64,000 nt of DNA from JAJZRJ01 sp040757055. GTDB lineage: Bacteria; Desulfobacterota; Desulfobulbia; Desulfobulbales; Desulfurivibrionaceae. Position 1 is the first letter of the stretch. Each line of letters opens with the position of its first letter. Under the pieces are notes generated by a model, which searched no databases, was not told the origin of the DNA, and saw only the letters and a program-made list of their open reading frames with translations. Where the stretch lies: contig JBFLXY010000005.1 of the NCBI GenBank assembly GCA_040757055.1, forward strand, positions 122,822 to 186,821, written 5' to 3'. Made by a program: the position numbers and the translations under genes. This document shows positions 34,654 through 42,814 of the stretch, one piece after another.

Positions 34654-35889
34654 TTATCTACCCTTGTCCCCTTCTTCCCCCAACACCTCCAGCACATAAT
34701 CAATATCGCCCTCCGTGTGGCTGGCGGAGAGCTGGAAGCGGATCTCCTCTTCCCCTTTGGGCACAATCGGGTAGTTGAGCCCGGTGGCCAGGATGTTGCG
34801 CTCGAAAAGGCGGTGGACCATTGCGGCGGTCTTTTGCGTGTCGCGGACCAGAAGCGGCACGATGGGGTGGTCGCCGGCGATGGTCTCGTAACCCAAGACT
34901 CGCAGTCCACTGCGGAATCGGGCGGTATTGCTGCGCAGGGTGGCGAGCAGGTCGAGCCCTTCCTCGCTGTCCAGAATGTCGAGGGCCGCAAGGGCCGCCG
35001 CACTCTCCACCGGGGTGAGGGGGTTGGAGTAGACATAGAGCGAGGCGGTCTCGCGCAGCAGCTCGATCACCGCTCCATCCGCCGCCACGTAGCCGCCGTT
35101 CACGCCCAAGGCCTTGCCTAACGTCGCAACCAGCAGGTCCGCCCGTCCCCCCGCGTACTCCTCGGTGCCCCGGCCGGTCGGGCCAAAGGCGCCCACCCCG
35201 TGGGAATCGTCCACCACCAGGAGCACTCCCTCGGCATACTCGTTCTGGTACTGCTCGCAGAGGGCAGCGATTGCCGCCAGGGGCGCATGGTCGCCCCGCA
35301 TGCTGAAGATGCCGTCGGTCACCACCACCGCCCGTTTCGCCCTGCCGCGATGGGCCGCAAGCTGCTTTTCCAGTTCACCGAGATCGAGATGGGGATAGAT
35401 CGCCTTGGCCAGGGGTTTCGCCAGGCGGATCGCGTTGATGATGCAGTTGTGGTTGAGAGCGTCGCTGATCACCACGGTCTCGGGGCTCAAGAGCTGGGGC
35501 AGGATGCCCACCACCGCGGCATAGGCGGCGCTGAAGAGCATGGCCGCCTCGCGGCCGTGGAAGCGGGCCAGCCGCTCTTCCAGCGCCACATGCGGGGCAC
35601 AGGTGCCGCTGATGAAGCGCACCGCGCCGGGGCCGGCGCCGAACTGCTCCGCCGCCCGGGCTGCCGCCTGAATCACCTTGGGGTGCAGGGAGAGGCCCAG
35701 GTAGGAATTGGAGTTCATGCGCAGGAATTCCCGCTCGCCCTGGCCGGCCAGCAGCACCCGGGGGCCGCGCCCGTTCGCGGGTGGAATGATGGCGGTGGCC
35801 ACCTGCTCCCTGCCCTTGCGCCGGCCCTGGCTTTCCAGCGCTGCCAGCTGTTCCCGGCAGAGGGCAGCGAGCTTCTCTCGGCTGGTCAT
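34654..35889 (-). CDS. kbl: 2-Amino-3-ketobutyrate CoA ligase (glycine C-acetyltransferase)
   Basis: A 411-residue PLP enzyme of the alpha-oxoamine synthase family: FISGTCAPHVALEERLARF, DALNHNCIINAIRLA, VVDDSHGVGAFGPTGRGT and the PLP-lysine segment LVATLGKALGVNGGYV. Sequence alone also fits BioF, but the gene overlaps an SDR-type threonine dehydrogenase by 4 bases (ATGA), so the pair should convert threonine to glycine and acetyl-CoA. It is the second gene of the tdh-kbl operon. Confidence 0.9.
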   Translation of the reverse strand: MTSREKLAALCREQLAALESQGRRKGREQVATAIIPPANGRGPRVLLAGQGEREFLRMNSNSYLGLSLHPKVIQAAARAAEQFGAGPGAVRFISGTCAPHVALEERLARFHGREAAMLFSAAYAAVVGILPQLLSPETVVISDALNHNCIINAIRLAKPLAKAIYPHLDLGELEKQLAAHRGRAKRAVVVTDGIFSMRGDHAPLAAIAALCEQYQNEYAEGVLLVVDDSHGVGAFGPTGRGTEEYAGGRADLLVATLGKALGVNGGYVAADGAVIELLRETASLYVYSNPLTPVESAAALAALDILDSEEGLDLLATLRSNTARFRSGLRVLGYETIAGDHPIVPLLVRDTQKTAAMVHRLFERNILATGLNYPIVPKGEEEIRFQLSASHTEGDIDYVLEVLGEEGDKGR

Positions 35890-36845
35890 GGTCTTTCCCC
35901 CCTCCTGGCGCGCAGCCGGGTGAGCATCTCGTCCACCGTGGCGGTGAGATCAAAGGCCGGCTGCCAGCCCCATTGCTGCCGCGCCGCGGTGTCGTCCAGG
36001 CTGGCTGGCCACCCTTCGGCGATCCCCTGGCGCAGGAGGTCCACCTCATAGGTCATGGTGAAGCCCTCCACCTTTTTGCTGATGGCGGCCGCGATCTGGG
36101 CCGGGGTGAAGCTCATGGCCGCCACGTTGTAGGCGTTGCGGTCCTCAAGCCGGGCCGGGTCCGCCTCCATGAGTTCGATGATGGCCCGCAGGGCATCGGC
36201 CATGTACATCATGGCCAGGGGCGTGTGGGGCTTGAGCGGGCAGGCGAAGGGGCGGCCCTCGACGGCGGCATGGAAGATCTCCACCGCATAGTCGGTGGTG
36301 CCGCCGCCCGGCCTGGCCGCATGGGAGATCAGCCCCGGAAAGCGGAGCCCGCGGCTGTCGACGCCATACCGGCGGTGGTAGTAGTCGCAGAGCAGCTCGC
36401 CCGCCACCTTGGTCACGCCGTAGATGGTCTGCGGCCGCTGGATGGTGGTTTGCGGAGTGCGCTCCAGAGGAGCGGCCGGGCCGAAGGCGGCGATGGAGCT
36501 GGGGAAAAAGAGCGTGCAGCCGTGCTGCCGGGCCACCTCCAGGACGTTGACCAGTCCCTGCATGTTGATCTCCCAGGCCCGCCGCGGGTCGGCCTCGGCC
36601 ACCGCGGAAAGGAGCGCGGCGAGATGGACAATGGTGTCGATCCCGTAGCGGCGCACCACCTCGGCGATGGCGGCCTCATCGCGCACGTCGAGGAAGACCA
36701 GGGGGCCGGCCGCGGCCATGCCTTCCAGGGGCCGGGCGCGGTGGCCGGCCGCCACCACGTTCTCCGCCCCGTAGCGGACGCGCAGGGCCGGGGTCAGCTC
36801 CGAGCCGATCTGGCCGGTGGCGCCGGTGACCAGGATGCGCTTCAT
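35886..36845 (-). CDS. tdh: SDR-type L-threonine 3-dehydrogenase
   Basis: A 319-residue extended SDR (NAD-dependent epimerase fold) with GATGQIGSEL at residue 8, the YxxxK pair in YGVTK (about 142) and the threonine-dehydrogenase signature PGGGTTDYAVEIFHAAVEGRPFACPL. It oxidises L-threonine to 2-amino-3-ketobutyrate. AGGAGGCC precedes the ATG; the longer frame to 36977 was rejected. It forms an operon with kbl, giving a threonine-to-glycine route. Confidence 0.9.
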   Translation of the reverse strand: MKRILVTGATGQIGSELTPALRVRYGAENVVAAGHRARPLEGMAAAGPLVFLDVRDEAAIAEVVRRYGIDTIVHLAALLSAVAEADPRRAWEINMQGLVNVLEVARQHGCTLFFPSSIAAFGPAAPLERTPQTTIQRPQTIYGVTKVAGELLCDYYHRRYGVDSRGLRFPGLISHAARPGGGTTDYAVEIFHAAVEGRPFACPLKPHTPLAMMYMADALRAIIELMEADPARLEDRNAYNVAAMSFTPAQIAAAISKKVEGFTMTYEVDLLRQGIAEGWPASLDDTAARQQWGWQPAFDLTATVDEMLTRLRARRGERP

Positions 36846-37080
36846 GGCCTCCTGCCTCGGGGAAGCCAGCCGCGAGGATCCGCCCTCTTCAACTGGCAGG
36901 GAATCGGGATGGTTTTCATACCCAAAAACTAGGCCCCGGCAGCGGTGGTTGTCAATGCAAAAAGGGGAACGCGGCATGGCCGCGCCCCTTTGCCCAGCCT
37001 CCCTCCCCCACCTTAACGGAGAATGCTTATTATTATTTCATGGGGGGAGGAGAGAAAAACCCGAACAGGGAGGAATGAGT

Positions 37081-37290
37081 ATGAAAACCAAACTCTCAAC
37101 ATCCACCAGGCTGCAATGTCCGGAATGCCGGATGGAGCTTTTGCCGGGTGATTACAGTGGAGAAAGTGAACATATTACCTGTTGCCGGTGCGGCCGCGAG
37201 ATCTTTGTCAAGATGTGCGGCAAAGAATCGTCATGCTGTACGTCGAGCACCGAAAAGCAGGAGATGCGGCTGGTTGAGTGCTGCTGCTAA
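37081..37290 (+). CDS. 69-residue Cys-rich protein of unknown function
   Basis: I do not recognise this small protein. It has a CPECRMELLPGD zinc-ribbon-like start, CCRCGREIFVK in the middle, CGKESSCCTSS and a closing ECCC, eleven cysteines in 69 residues. A metal (Zn, Cu or Fe-S) or redox role is likely. GGGAGG is 8 bases before ATG 37081; ATG 37075 is an alternative. It stands alone just ahead of the cytochrome operon and could be part of its context. Confidence 0.6.
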   Translation: MKTKLSTSTRLQCPECRMELLPGDYSGESEHITCCRCGREIFVKMCGKESSCCTSSTEKQEMRLVECCC

Positions 37291-37486
37291 CCGCAAAAGC
37301 AATGGAACATGGGGGGCTGGTGGGGAGTCATTCCCACTGGCCCCCGCGCATTGGCCACCTGACCTCCCGTCACCCCGCAGATGAGCCCCCCGGCCCCGCC
37401 GCAATATCTTCCGCGCATTTACAAAAAATTTACCTCCATTAACACCACCTTTACCTTCTTTTCCGTTACGTTGTGATCCATGGGGA

Positions 37487-37514
37487 GGTTCCGGTTTTCA
37501 GGAAAAGCGGAACC
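37487..37514 (+). promoter_or_regulatory. Leader hairpin of the nitrate/nitrite operon
   Basis: GGTTCCGGTTTTC pairs with GAAAAGCGGAACC (12 of 13 pairs, 2-base loop) about 70 bases before the ONR start. No T run follows, so this looks like an mRNA structure rather than a terminator. The remaining 37291-37582 shows no gene and no clear FNR/NarL site. Confidence 0.5.
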
Positions 37515-37582
37515 GCAGAGAGAGAGGTGCCCGGCGCGATCGTGTCCGGGTCCGTATGTTCCATCCAGAGCGGAGGGGAAGT

Positions 37583-39238
37583 ATGCGTAAAAAAATCGTT
37601 GTGACCGCCGTGGCCCTGATGGCCATGGCCCCGGCAGCCATGGTCCTGATCCCGCCGGCGGAGGCCAAGGCGCCGAAGGCTGCCCAGGAAAAAAAGGTGA
37701 ATCCGGCTGAATGCTACGAGTGCCACGGGCCGGTCAAGGAACTCCACACCATGGGCAAGCACAGCAAGGTGAACTGTGTGAGTTGCCATGGCGGCCTGGC
37801 CAAGCATCTGGCCGATCCCGGCCCGGCGACCCGGCCGGAAACCAGGATGAGCTGGGAAACCTGCGGCAGCTGCCACAAGGAGCAGTACGAGAGCTTCATG
37901 GAGGTCTCCTTCCACCGGCCGGCCCGGGACGAAAAGTCCCAGCTCACCAACCGGTCGCCCAACCCCTACTGGGACAAGCTGATGGCCGGCCACGGCTTCA
38001 CCAAGGAACACAGCCTCACCCGCAGCCACGTCCACATGCTCACCGACCAGCTGGTGGTGGACCGCGCCTTTGGCGGGCGCTTCCAGCCCAAGAACGGCTG
38101 GAACTACGTGCTCGAAAAGGGCAAGACCTGGGACGTGCTGGTGGATACCGTACCGGAGAGCAAGGAGCACAAGCCCTACCGGCCCCAGACCGCGGCCGCG
38201 GCCAATCCGGTCTGCCTCCAGTGCAAGACCCAGGACCAGATCCTCAAGTGGTCCTACATGGGCGACAAGGTGGAAGGCGCCCAGTGGTCCAGGGAATCCA
38301 ACGTGGTGGAGGCGGCGAAAGACGTCGAGCACGGGCTCAACTGCTTCATCTGCCATGATCCCCATGCCGCCAAGCCCCGCATCGTCCGCGACGGCCTCAT
38401 CGACGCCCTCACCCGTCCGGACGGCGACACCCTCTGGCACAAAGACCCCAAGCGGACCAACTTCAAGGTCGTCGACATGGGCGTCCGCGGCTTCACCCGC
38501 AAGATCGCCCTGCTGGAGAAGTACGACTCCCGGCTCATCTGCGGCCAGTGCCACGTGGAGTACAACTGCAACCCCGGCACCGACACCAAGACCGGCCAGC
38601 CGGTGAAGATGAGCGACCGCCGGACCAACCACTTCCCGTACAAGGACGTCTTGGGGCTCTATGACCACTACGTGAACAAGATCAACTTCCTCGACTTCAA
38701 GCATGCCATCACCGGCGGCCTGCTCTGGAAGGGCCAGCATCCGGAGGCGGAAACCTACTACAACTCCAAGCACGCCAAGGCCGGGGTGAGCTGCGACGCC
38801 TGCCACACCCCGAAGGTGAAGAACAAGGCGGGCAAGACCTACACCTCGCACTTCGCCGTCACCCCTCGGGTGATGCTCAAGGAGACCTGCCTCAAGTGCC
38901 ATCCCAAGTGGACCGAGGAGCAGGCCAAGTATGCCATTGATTCGGTCAAGGCCCACATCAAGGGCAAGATGCGCAAGGCCGAATTCCATCTCTCTGCGCT
39001 GATCGACAAGATCGTCGAGGCCAAGAAGGCGGGCGTGGACGAGGCGACCATCAAGAAGGCCCAGGACCAGCACCTGAAGGCGCACATCCTCTGGGAGTAC
39101 TGGACCGCCGAGAATTCCGACGGCTTCCACAACCCGGAGCTGGCCAAGGAATCGCTGACCAAGTCCATGGATGAGTCCCAGGCAGGCATCAAGCTGCTCA
39201 CCGAGGCCATGGCGCCGAAGAGCGCGGCGGCCAAGTAA
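37583..39238 (+). CDS. Octahaem nitrite reductase (ONR) with CXXCK catalytic haem
   Basis: A 551-residue exported cytochrome with signal peptide and eight haem motifs: CYECH, CVSCH, CGSCH, then CLQCK (residues 211-215), CFICH, CGQCH, CDACH and CLKCH. Lysine in place of histidine is the catalytic haem of cytochrome c nitrite reductases, and its fourth position of eight is as in Thioalkalivibrio ONR (TvNiR). The next distal motif, CGQCHVEYNC (320-329), has Tyr327 and Cys329 spaced like the crosslinked Tyr-Cys pair of TvNiR. It should reduce nitrite (and possibly sulfite) to ammonia in the periplasm. GGAGGGGAAGT precedes the ATG. First gene of the operon with nap genes. Confidence 0.9.
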   Translation: MRKKIVVTAVALMAMAPAAMVLIPPAEAKAPKAAQEKKVNPAECYECHGPVKELHTMGKHSKVNCVSCHGGLAKHLADPGPATRPETRMSWETCGSCHKEQYESFMEVSFHRPARDEKSQLTNRSPNPYWDKLMAGHGFTKEHSLTRSHVHMLTDQLVVDRAFGGRFQPKNGWNYVLEKGKTWDVLVDTVPESKEHKPYRPQTAAAANPVCLQCKTQDQILKWSYMGDKVEGAQWSRESNVVEAAKDVEHGLNCFICHDPHAAKPRIVRDGLIDALTRPDGDTLWHKDPKRTNFKVVDMGVRGFTRKIALLEKYDSRLICGQCHVEYNCNPGTDTKTGQPVKMSDRRTNHFPYKDVLGLYDHYVNKINFLDFKHAITGGLLWKGQHPEAETYYNSKHAKAGVSCDACHTPKVKNKAGKTYTSHFAVTPRVMLKETCLKCHPKWTEEQAKYAIDSVKAHIKGKMRKAEFHLSALIDKIVEAKKAGVDEATIKKAQDQHLKAHILWEYWTAENSDGFHNPELAKESLTKSMDESQAGIKLLTEAMAPKSAAAK

Positions 39239-39266
39239 GCCAGGGAGCACGCAAACCAAACAGCAC

Positions 39267-39305
39267 GCGAGACAGCCGGAATGATACCCATTCCGGCTGT
39301 CTCGC
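39267..39305 (+). terminator. 16-bp hairpin between ONR and napM
   Basis: GCGAGACAGCCGGAAT pairs perfectly with ATTCCGGCTGTCTCGC. No T run follows, so it may stabilise or process the mRNA and set unequal expression of ONR and Nap, rather than end transcription. Confidence 0.65.
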
Positions 39306-39334
39306 TTTCGGGCACCCGACCACAAGGAGAGACC

Positions 39335-39715
39335 ATGAACCGATCGCTGCTGACCGTCTTGGCGGGAGTGTGTCTGCTGCTGCCGGGGCAGATCGCCCTG
39401 GGGGCGGACAAGCATATCCCCACCCCGGAAAACCAGGAGTGCGCCGAATGCCACGCCGACCAGGCAAAGGTCTGGTTCGATGGCAAGCACGGGCTGATGA
39501 ACGTCAAGTGCATCGTCTGCCACGGCGCCACCGACAAAAACTTCACCACCCAACCCGGACTTGCCGCCTGCCGCGGCTGCCATGCCGACGAGGTGGCCCA
39601 GGCGCAGCGGGCCAGAACCAAGGCCGACAAGGGCTGTTTCCCCTGCCATGACTACCACGCGCTGACGGTCTCCGGCACCTTTGCCAAGCCGTACCACGCC
39701 AAGGGAGGCAAATAA
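39335..39715 (+). CDS. napM: Tetrahaem cytochrome c NapM
   Basis: A 126-residue exported protein with signal peptide and four CXXCH motifs (CAECH, CIVCH, CRGCH, CFPCH). Its position directly before napA, 2 bases away, matches napM of Desulfovibrio desulfuricans (napCMADGH). It should pass electrons to the periplasmic NapA. AAGGAGAGACC precedes the ATG at 39335; the longer frame to 39281 overlaps the hairpin and was not used. Confidence 0.9.
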   Translation: MNRSLLTVLAGVCLLLPGQIALGADKHIPTPENQECAECHADQAKVWFDGKHGLMNVKCIVCHGATDKNFTTQPGLAACRGCHADEVAQAQRARTKADKGCFPCHDYHALTVSGTFAKPYHAKGGK

Positions 39716-39717
39716 CC

Positions 39718-42033
39718 ATGAAAATGACGCGACGGGATCTCATGAAATACTCGGCGGCCATGGCCGCCGCCTCGGCCATCGGCCTTGACCTGCCGCTGCC
39801 CCGGGGCGCGCATGCCGCCGCCGGCCCGGACAGATGGGTCAAGGGGGTCTGCCGTTACTGCGGCGCCGGCTGCGGCGTCTACGTCGGCACCGCCGGCGGC
39901 AAGGTGGTGGCGGTCAAGGGCGACAAGGACAACTGGAACAAGGGCTTCCTCTGCCTCAAGGGCAACTTCCTGCCCGCCATCATGACCGCGCCGGACCGCC
40001 TCCAGTATCCCTTGCTGCGGCGCGGCAACAAGTTCGAGCGCATCTCCTGGAACGAGGCCATGGACCTCATGGTCGGCAAATTCCACGACGCCATCCGCAA
40101 GAACGGCCCCAACGGCGTGGGCTTCTACGGCTCCGGCCAGGCCTTTACCGAGGAGTCCTATGTGATCAACAAGCTCTTCAAGGGGGGGCTCGGCACCAAC
40201 AACATCGACGGCAACCCGAGGCTCTGCATGGCCTCCGCCGCGGTGGGCTACGTCTCCACCTTCGGCAAGGACGAGCCCATGGGCGCCTACGACGACATCA
40301 ACCACGCCGACTGCTTCTTCATCATCGGCTCCAACATGGCCGAGGCGCACCCGGTCATCTTCCGGCTGGTGAACGAGCGCAAGCAGAAGGGCAAAGACGT
40401 GAAGATCGTCATGGTCGACCCGCGCAAGACGCTCTCCGCCCGCATCGCCGACCTGCACATGAGCTTCACCCCCGGCACCGATCTGGCGATTTTGAACGCC
40501 ATGGCCCATGTCATCGTCAGGGAGAAGCTCTACGACAAGGGTTTTGTCGACAAGCACACCCTGTTCAAGACCATGGTCGATCCCGGTCCGCCGCCCAAGA
40601 TCAGCAAGGTGAGCTGGGACGACTACGTCAAGTTCCTCGACGACTACACCCCCGAGGCGGCGGAGAAGCTCTCCGGCTGCCCGGCCGGCGAGATCGTCAA
40701 GGCGGCGCGCTGGTTCGCCACCTCCAAGGCGACCATGAGCTTCTGGTGCATGGGCTTGAACCAGCGCACCCGCGGGGTGTGGGTCAACAACCTGGTCCAC
40801 AACCTCCACCTGCTCACCGGCCAGATCTGCCGGCCCGGCGCCACCTCGTTTTCCCTCACCGGCCAGCCCAATGCCTGCGGCGGCGTGCGCGACGGCGGCT
40901 TATTGAGCCACCTCCTGCCTTACGGCCGGGCGGTGGCCAACGACAAAGACCGCGCCGAGATGGAGCAGTTCTGGGGCGTGCCCGCCGGCCGCATCCAGCC
41001 CAAGCCGGGGCTGACCGCCATGGAGATGTTCCAGGGGGTGAACACCGGCGCCATCCGCTGCCTGTGGGTGGCCTGCACCAACCCCGGCCAGAGCCTGCCC
41101 AACGTGGAGGTCTACCGCAAGGGCATGGCCGCCGAGAACACCTTCCTGGTGGTCTCCGAAACCTATCACCCGACCCGCACCTCCGAGCTGGCCGACCTGG
41201 TGCTGCCCGCCGCCCTCTGGGTGGAGAAGGACGGCACCTACGGCCAGTCCGAGCGGCGCTACCAGTACGTGGAAAAGGCGGTGAATCCGCCGGGGGAGGC
41301 GCGGCCGGACCTCAACGTGATGATCGACTTCGCCCAGCGGCTCATGACCGCCATGGGTCGCGGCACCGAGGCGAAAAAGCTCTTCCCCTACAAAAACTCC
41401 GAGGAGGTCTGGAACGAGATCCGCCTCTGCTCCAGGGGAACGGCCTATGATTTCATGGGCATGACCCGCGCCCGGCTGAAGAAGGAGCACGGCCTCCAGT
41501 GGCCCTGCCCCACCGAGAGCCACCCCGGCACAATCCGGCGCTACACCTCGGAATACGACGTGCTGGTCAAACAGGCGGACCCCAAGGCAGAAGGCGTGCT
41601 CTTTTACAGCGCCAAGGCGGACAACAACCGGGTCACGGTCTGGCTCCGGCCTCACAAGGGGCCGGCTGAGCCGCCCGACAAGGAGTACCCCTTCGCGCTC
41701 ACCACCGGACGCCAGATCGAACACTGGCACACCGGCACCATGACCCTCAAGGTGCCGGAACTGAAGCGCTCGGCGCCGGACGCCTACCTGGAGATCAATC
41801 CGCGGGATGCGGCCAGGGTCGGGGTCAAAAACAAGGACAAGGTGCGGGTCACCTCCCGCCGCGGCTCCATCGTGCTGGAGGCCAAGGTGGTGGACGTGCC
41901 GCGGGACGGGCTGGTCTTCATGCCCATGCACTACCCGGACCGGATGATCAACGCGCTGACCACCGATGCCTACGACGCCCTGTCCAAGCAGCCGGAGTTC
42001 AAGATCTGCGCGGTGAAGCTGGAAAAAGCCTAG
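39718..42033 (+). CDS. napA: Periplasmic nitrate reductase catalytic subunit NapA
   Basis: A 771-residue molybdoenzyme. The Tat signal starts MKMTRRDLMK. A [4Fe-4S] cluster is bound by CRYCGAGC (45-52) and FLCLKG, and the Mo ligand is Cys170 in GNPRLCMASA, as in NapA. The C-terminal dinucleotide-binding domain (TTGRQIEHWHTGTMT...) is complete. It reduces nitrate to nitrite in the periplasm, and its size is that of the monomeric sulfate-reducer type. napM is 2 bases upstream and napDGH follow. Confidence 0.95.
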   Translation: MKMTRRDLMKYSAAMAAASAIGLDLPLPRGAHAAAGPDRWVKGVCRYCGAGCGVYVGTAGGKVVAVKGDKDNWNKGFLCLKGNFLPAIMTAPDRLQYPLLRRGNKFERISWNEAMDLMVGKFHDAIRKNGPNGVGFYGSGQAFTEESYVINKLFKGGLGTNNIDGNPRLCMASAAVGYVSTFGKDEPMGAYDDINHADCFFIIGSNMAEAHPVIFRLVNERKQKGKDVKIVMVDPRKTLSARIADLHMSFTPGTDLAILNAMAHVIVREKLYDKGFVDKHTLFKTMVDPGPPPKISKVSWDDYVKFLDDYTPEAAEKLSGCPAGEIVKAARWFATSKATMSFWCMGLNQRTRGVWVNNLVHNLHLLTGQICRPGATSFSLTGQPNACGGVRDGGLLSHLLPYGRAVANDKDRAEMEQFWGVPAGRIQPKPGLTAMEMFQGVNTGAIRCLWVACTNPGQSLPNVEVYRKGMAAENTFLVVSETYHPTRTSELADLVLPAALWVEKDGTYGQSERRYQYVEKAVNPPGEARPDLNVMIDFAQRLMTAMGRGTEAKKLFPYKNSEEVWNEIRLCSRGTAYDFMGMTRARLKKEHGLQWPCPTESHPGTIRRYTSEYDVLVKQADPKAEGVLFYSAKADNNRVTVWLRPHKGPAEPPDKEYPFALTTGRQIEHWHTGTMTLKVPELKRSAPDAYLEINPRDAARVGVKNKDKVRVTSRRGSIVLEAKVVDVPRDGLVFMPMHYPDRMINALTTDAYDALSKQPEFKICAVKLEKA

Positions 42034-42114
42034 CCCCTCGTCTTTCCCCCGGTGGCGGCGGCAGGCTCTCGCCCTGCTGCCGGGGGGAAGACACCTCCCT
42101 CTGGATGGTGAACC

Positions 42115-42342
42115 ATGGCAATCGCAAGTGTGATCGTGGCAGCGGAAGCCGGCGCGGTGGAGGCGGTGGAGGCCGACCTGGGCCGCCTGCCCAACACCAC
42201 CGTCTACGGCAGCAAGGAGAACGAGATCGTGACGGTGATCGAGGCCGAGTCGGTGGCGGCGCTTACCGATGGCCTGCAGCGGCTCGCCGCCGTGGAGCGC
42301 GTCGTCGGGGTCTATCCGGTCTACGCGCGCGTCCATGAGTAG
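42115..42342 (+). CDS. napD: NapA chaperone NapD
   Basis: A 75-residue protein with the NapD fold (MAIASVIVAAEAGAV...YGSKENEIVTVIEAES...VYPVYAR). NapD binds the NapA Tat signal during cofactor insertion. It lies 81 bases after napA. Its stop falls inside the napG start region (8-base overlap), so the two are coupled. Confidence 0.88.
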   Translation: MAIASVIVAAEAGAVEAVEADLGRLPNTTVYGSKENEIVTVIEAESVAALTDGLQRLAAVERVVGVYPVYARVHE

Positions 42343-42814
42343 CTTGCTGCTCCGGCCGCCGGGCGCGGTGGCGGAAGCAGAGTTCCTCGGCCGCTGCATC
42401 CGCTGCGGCAAGTGTGCCCAAATCTGCCCCTATCAGGCGATCCGGGTCGCCGGGCTGCTCGATGGCCTCACCATCATGGGCACCCCCATCATCCGCGCCC
42501 GGCAGGCCCCCTGCTACCTCTGCATGAAGTGCCCGCCGGTCTGTCCCTCCGGCGCGCTGGATAAACGGGTGCAGAAACGCGAGCAGGTACGGATGGGCAT
42601 TGCGCGCCTCAACCGCAAGGAATGCCTCAACTGGCAGGGCACCTTCTGCCGGAGCTGCTACGACCATTGCCCCCTCTTCAACGAGGCGATCGTCATGGAC
42701 AGTGAGCTGCGTCCGGTGGTGCAGGAGAAAAAATGCGCCGGCTGCGGGGTCTGCGAGCATGTCTGCCCTGCGGACCCGGCGGCCATCACCGTGATTCCCG
42801 GAGGGGCCGGATGA
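42335..42814 (+). CDS. napG: NapG-type four-cluster ferredoxin, apparently without Tat signal
   Basis: A 159-residue protein with four cysteine clusters: CIRCGKCAQICP, CYLCMKCPPVCP, FCRSCYDHCP and CAGCGVCEHVCP. The RLNRKECLNWQGTFCRSCYDHCPLF segment matches NapG/MauM. Canonical NapG has an N-terminal Tat signal; none is visible at ATG 42335 or in the frame upstream (42269-42334), so it may act in the cytoplasm like NapF, or be co-exported. It overlaps napD by 8 bases and napH by 4 (ATGA). Confidence 0.85.
   Translation: MSSLLLRPPGAVAEAEFLGRCIRCGKCAQICPYQAIRVAGLLDGLTIMGTPIIRARQAPCYLCMKCPPVCPSGALDKRVQKREQVRMGIARLNRKECLNWQGTFCRSCYDHCPLFNEAIVMDSELRPVVQEKKCAGCGVCEHVCPADPAAITVIPGGAG

Noticed and set aside
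34654..35889. bioF (8-amino-7-oxononanoate synthase)
   Set aside because: Sequence fits the shared family, but the 4-base overlap with an SDR-type threonine dehydrogenase makes kbl the better call.
35886..36845. UDP-glucose epimerase-type NAD epimerase
   Set aside because: The GTTDYAV signature and the kbl partner indicate threonine dehydrogenase.
37583..39238. Hydroxylamine oxidoreductase
   Set aside because: Only CXXCH haems occur in HAO; here the fourth motif is CXXCK, as in nitrite reductases.
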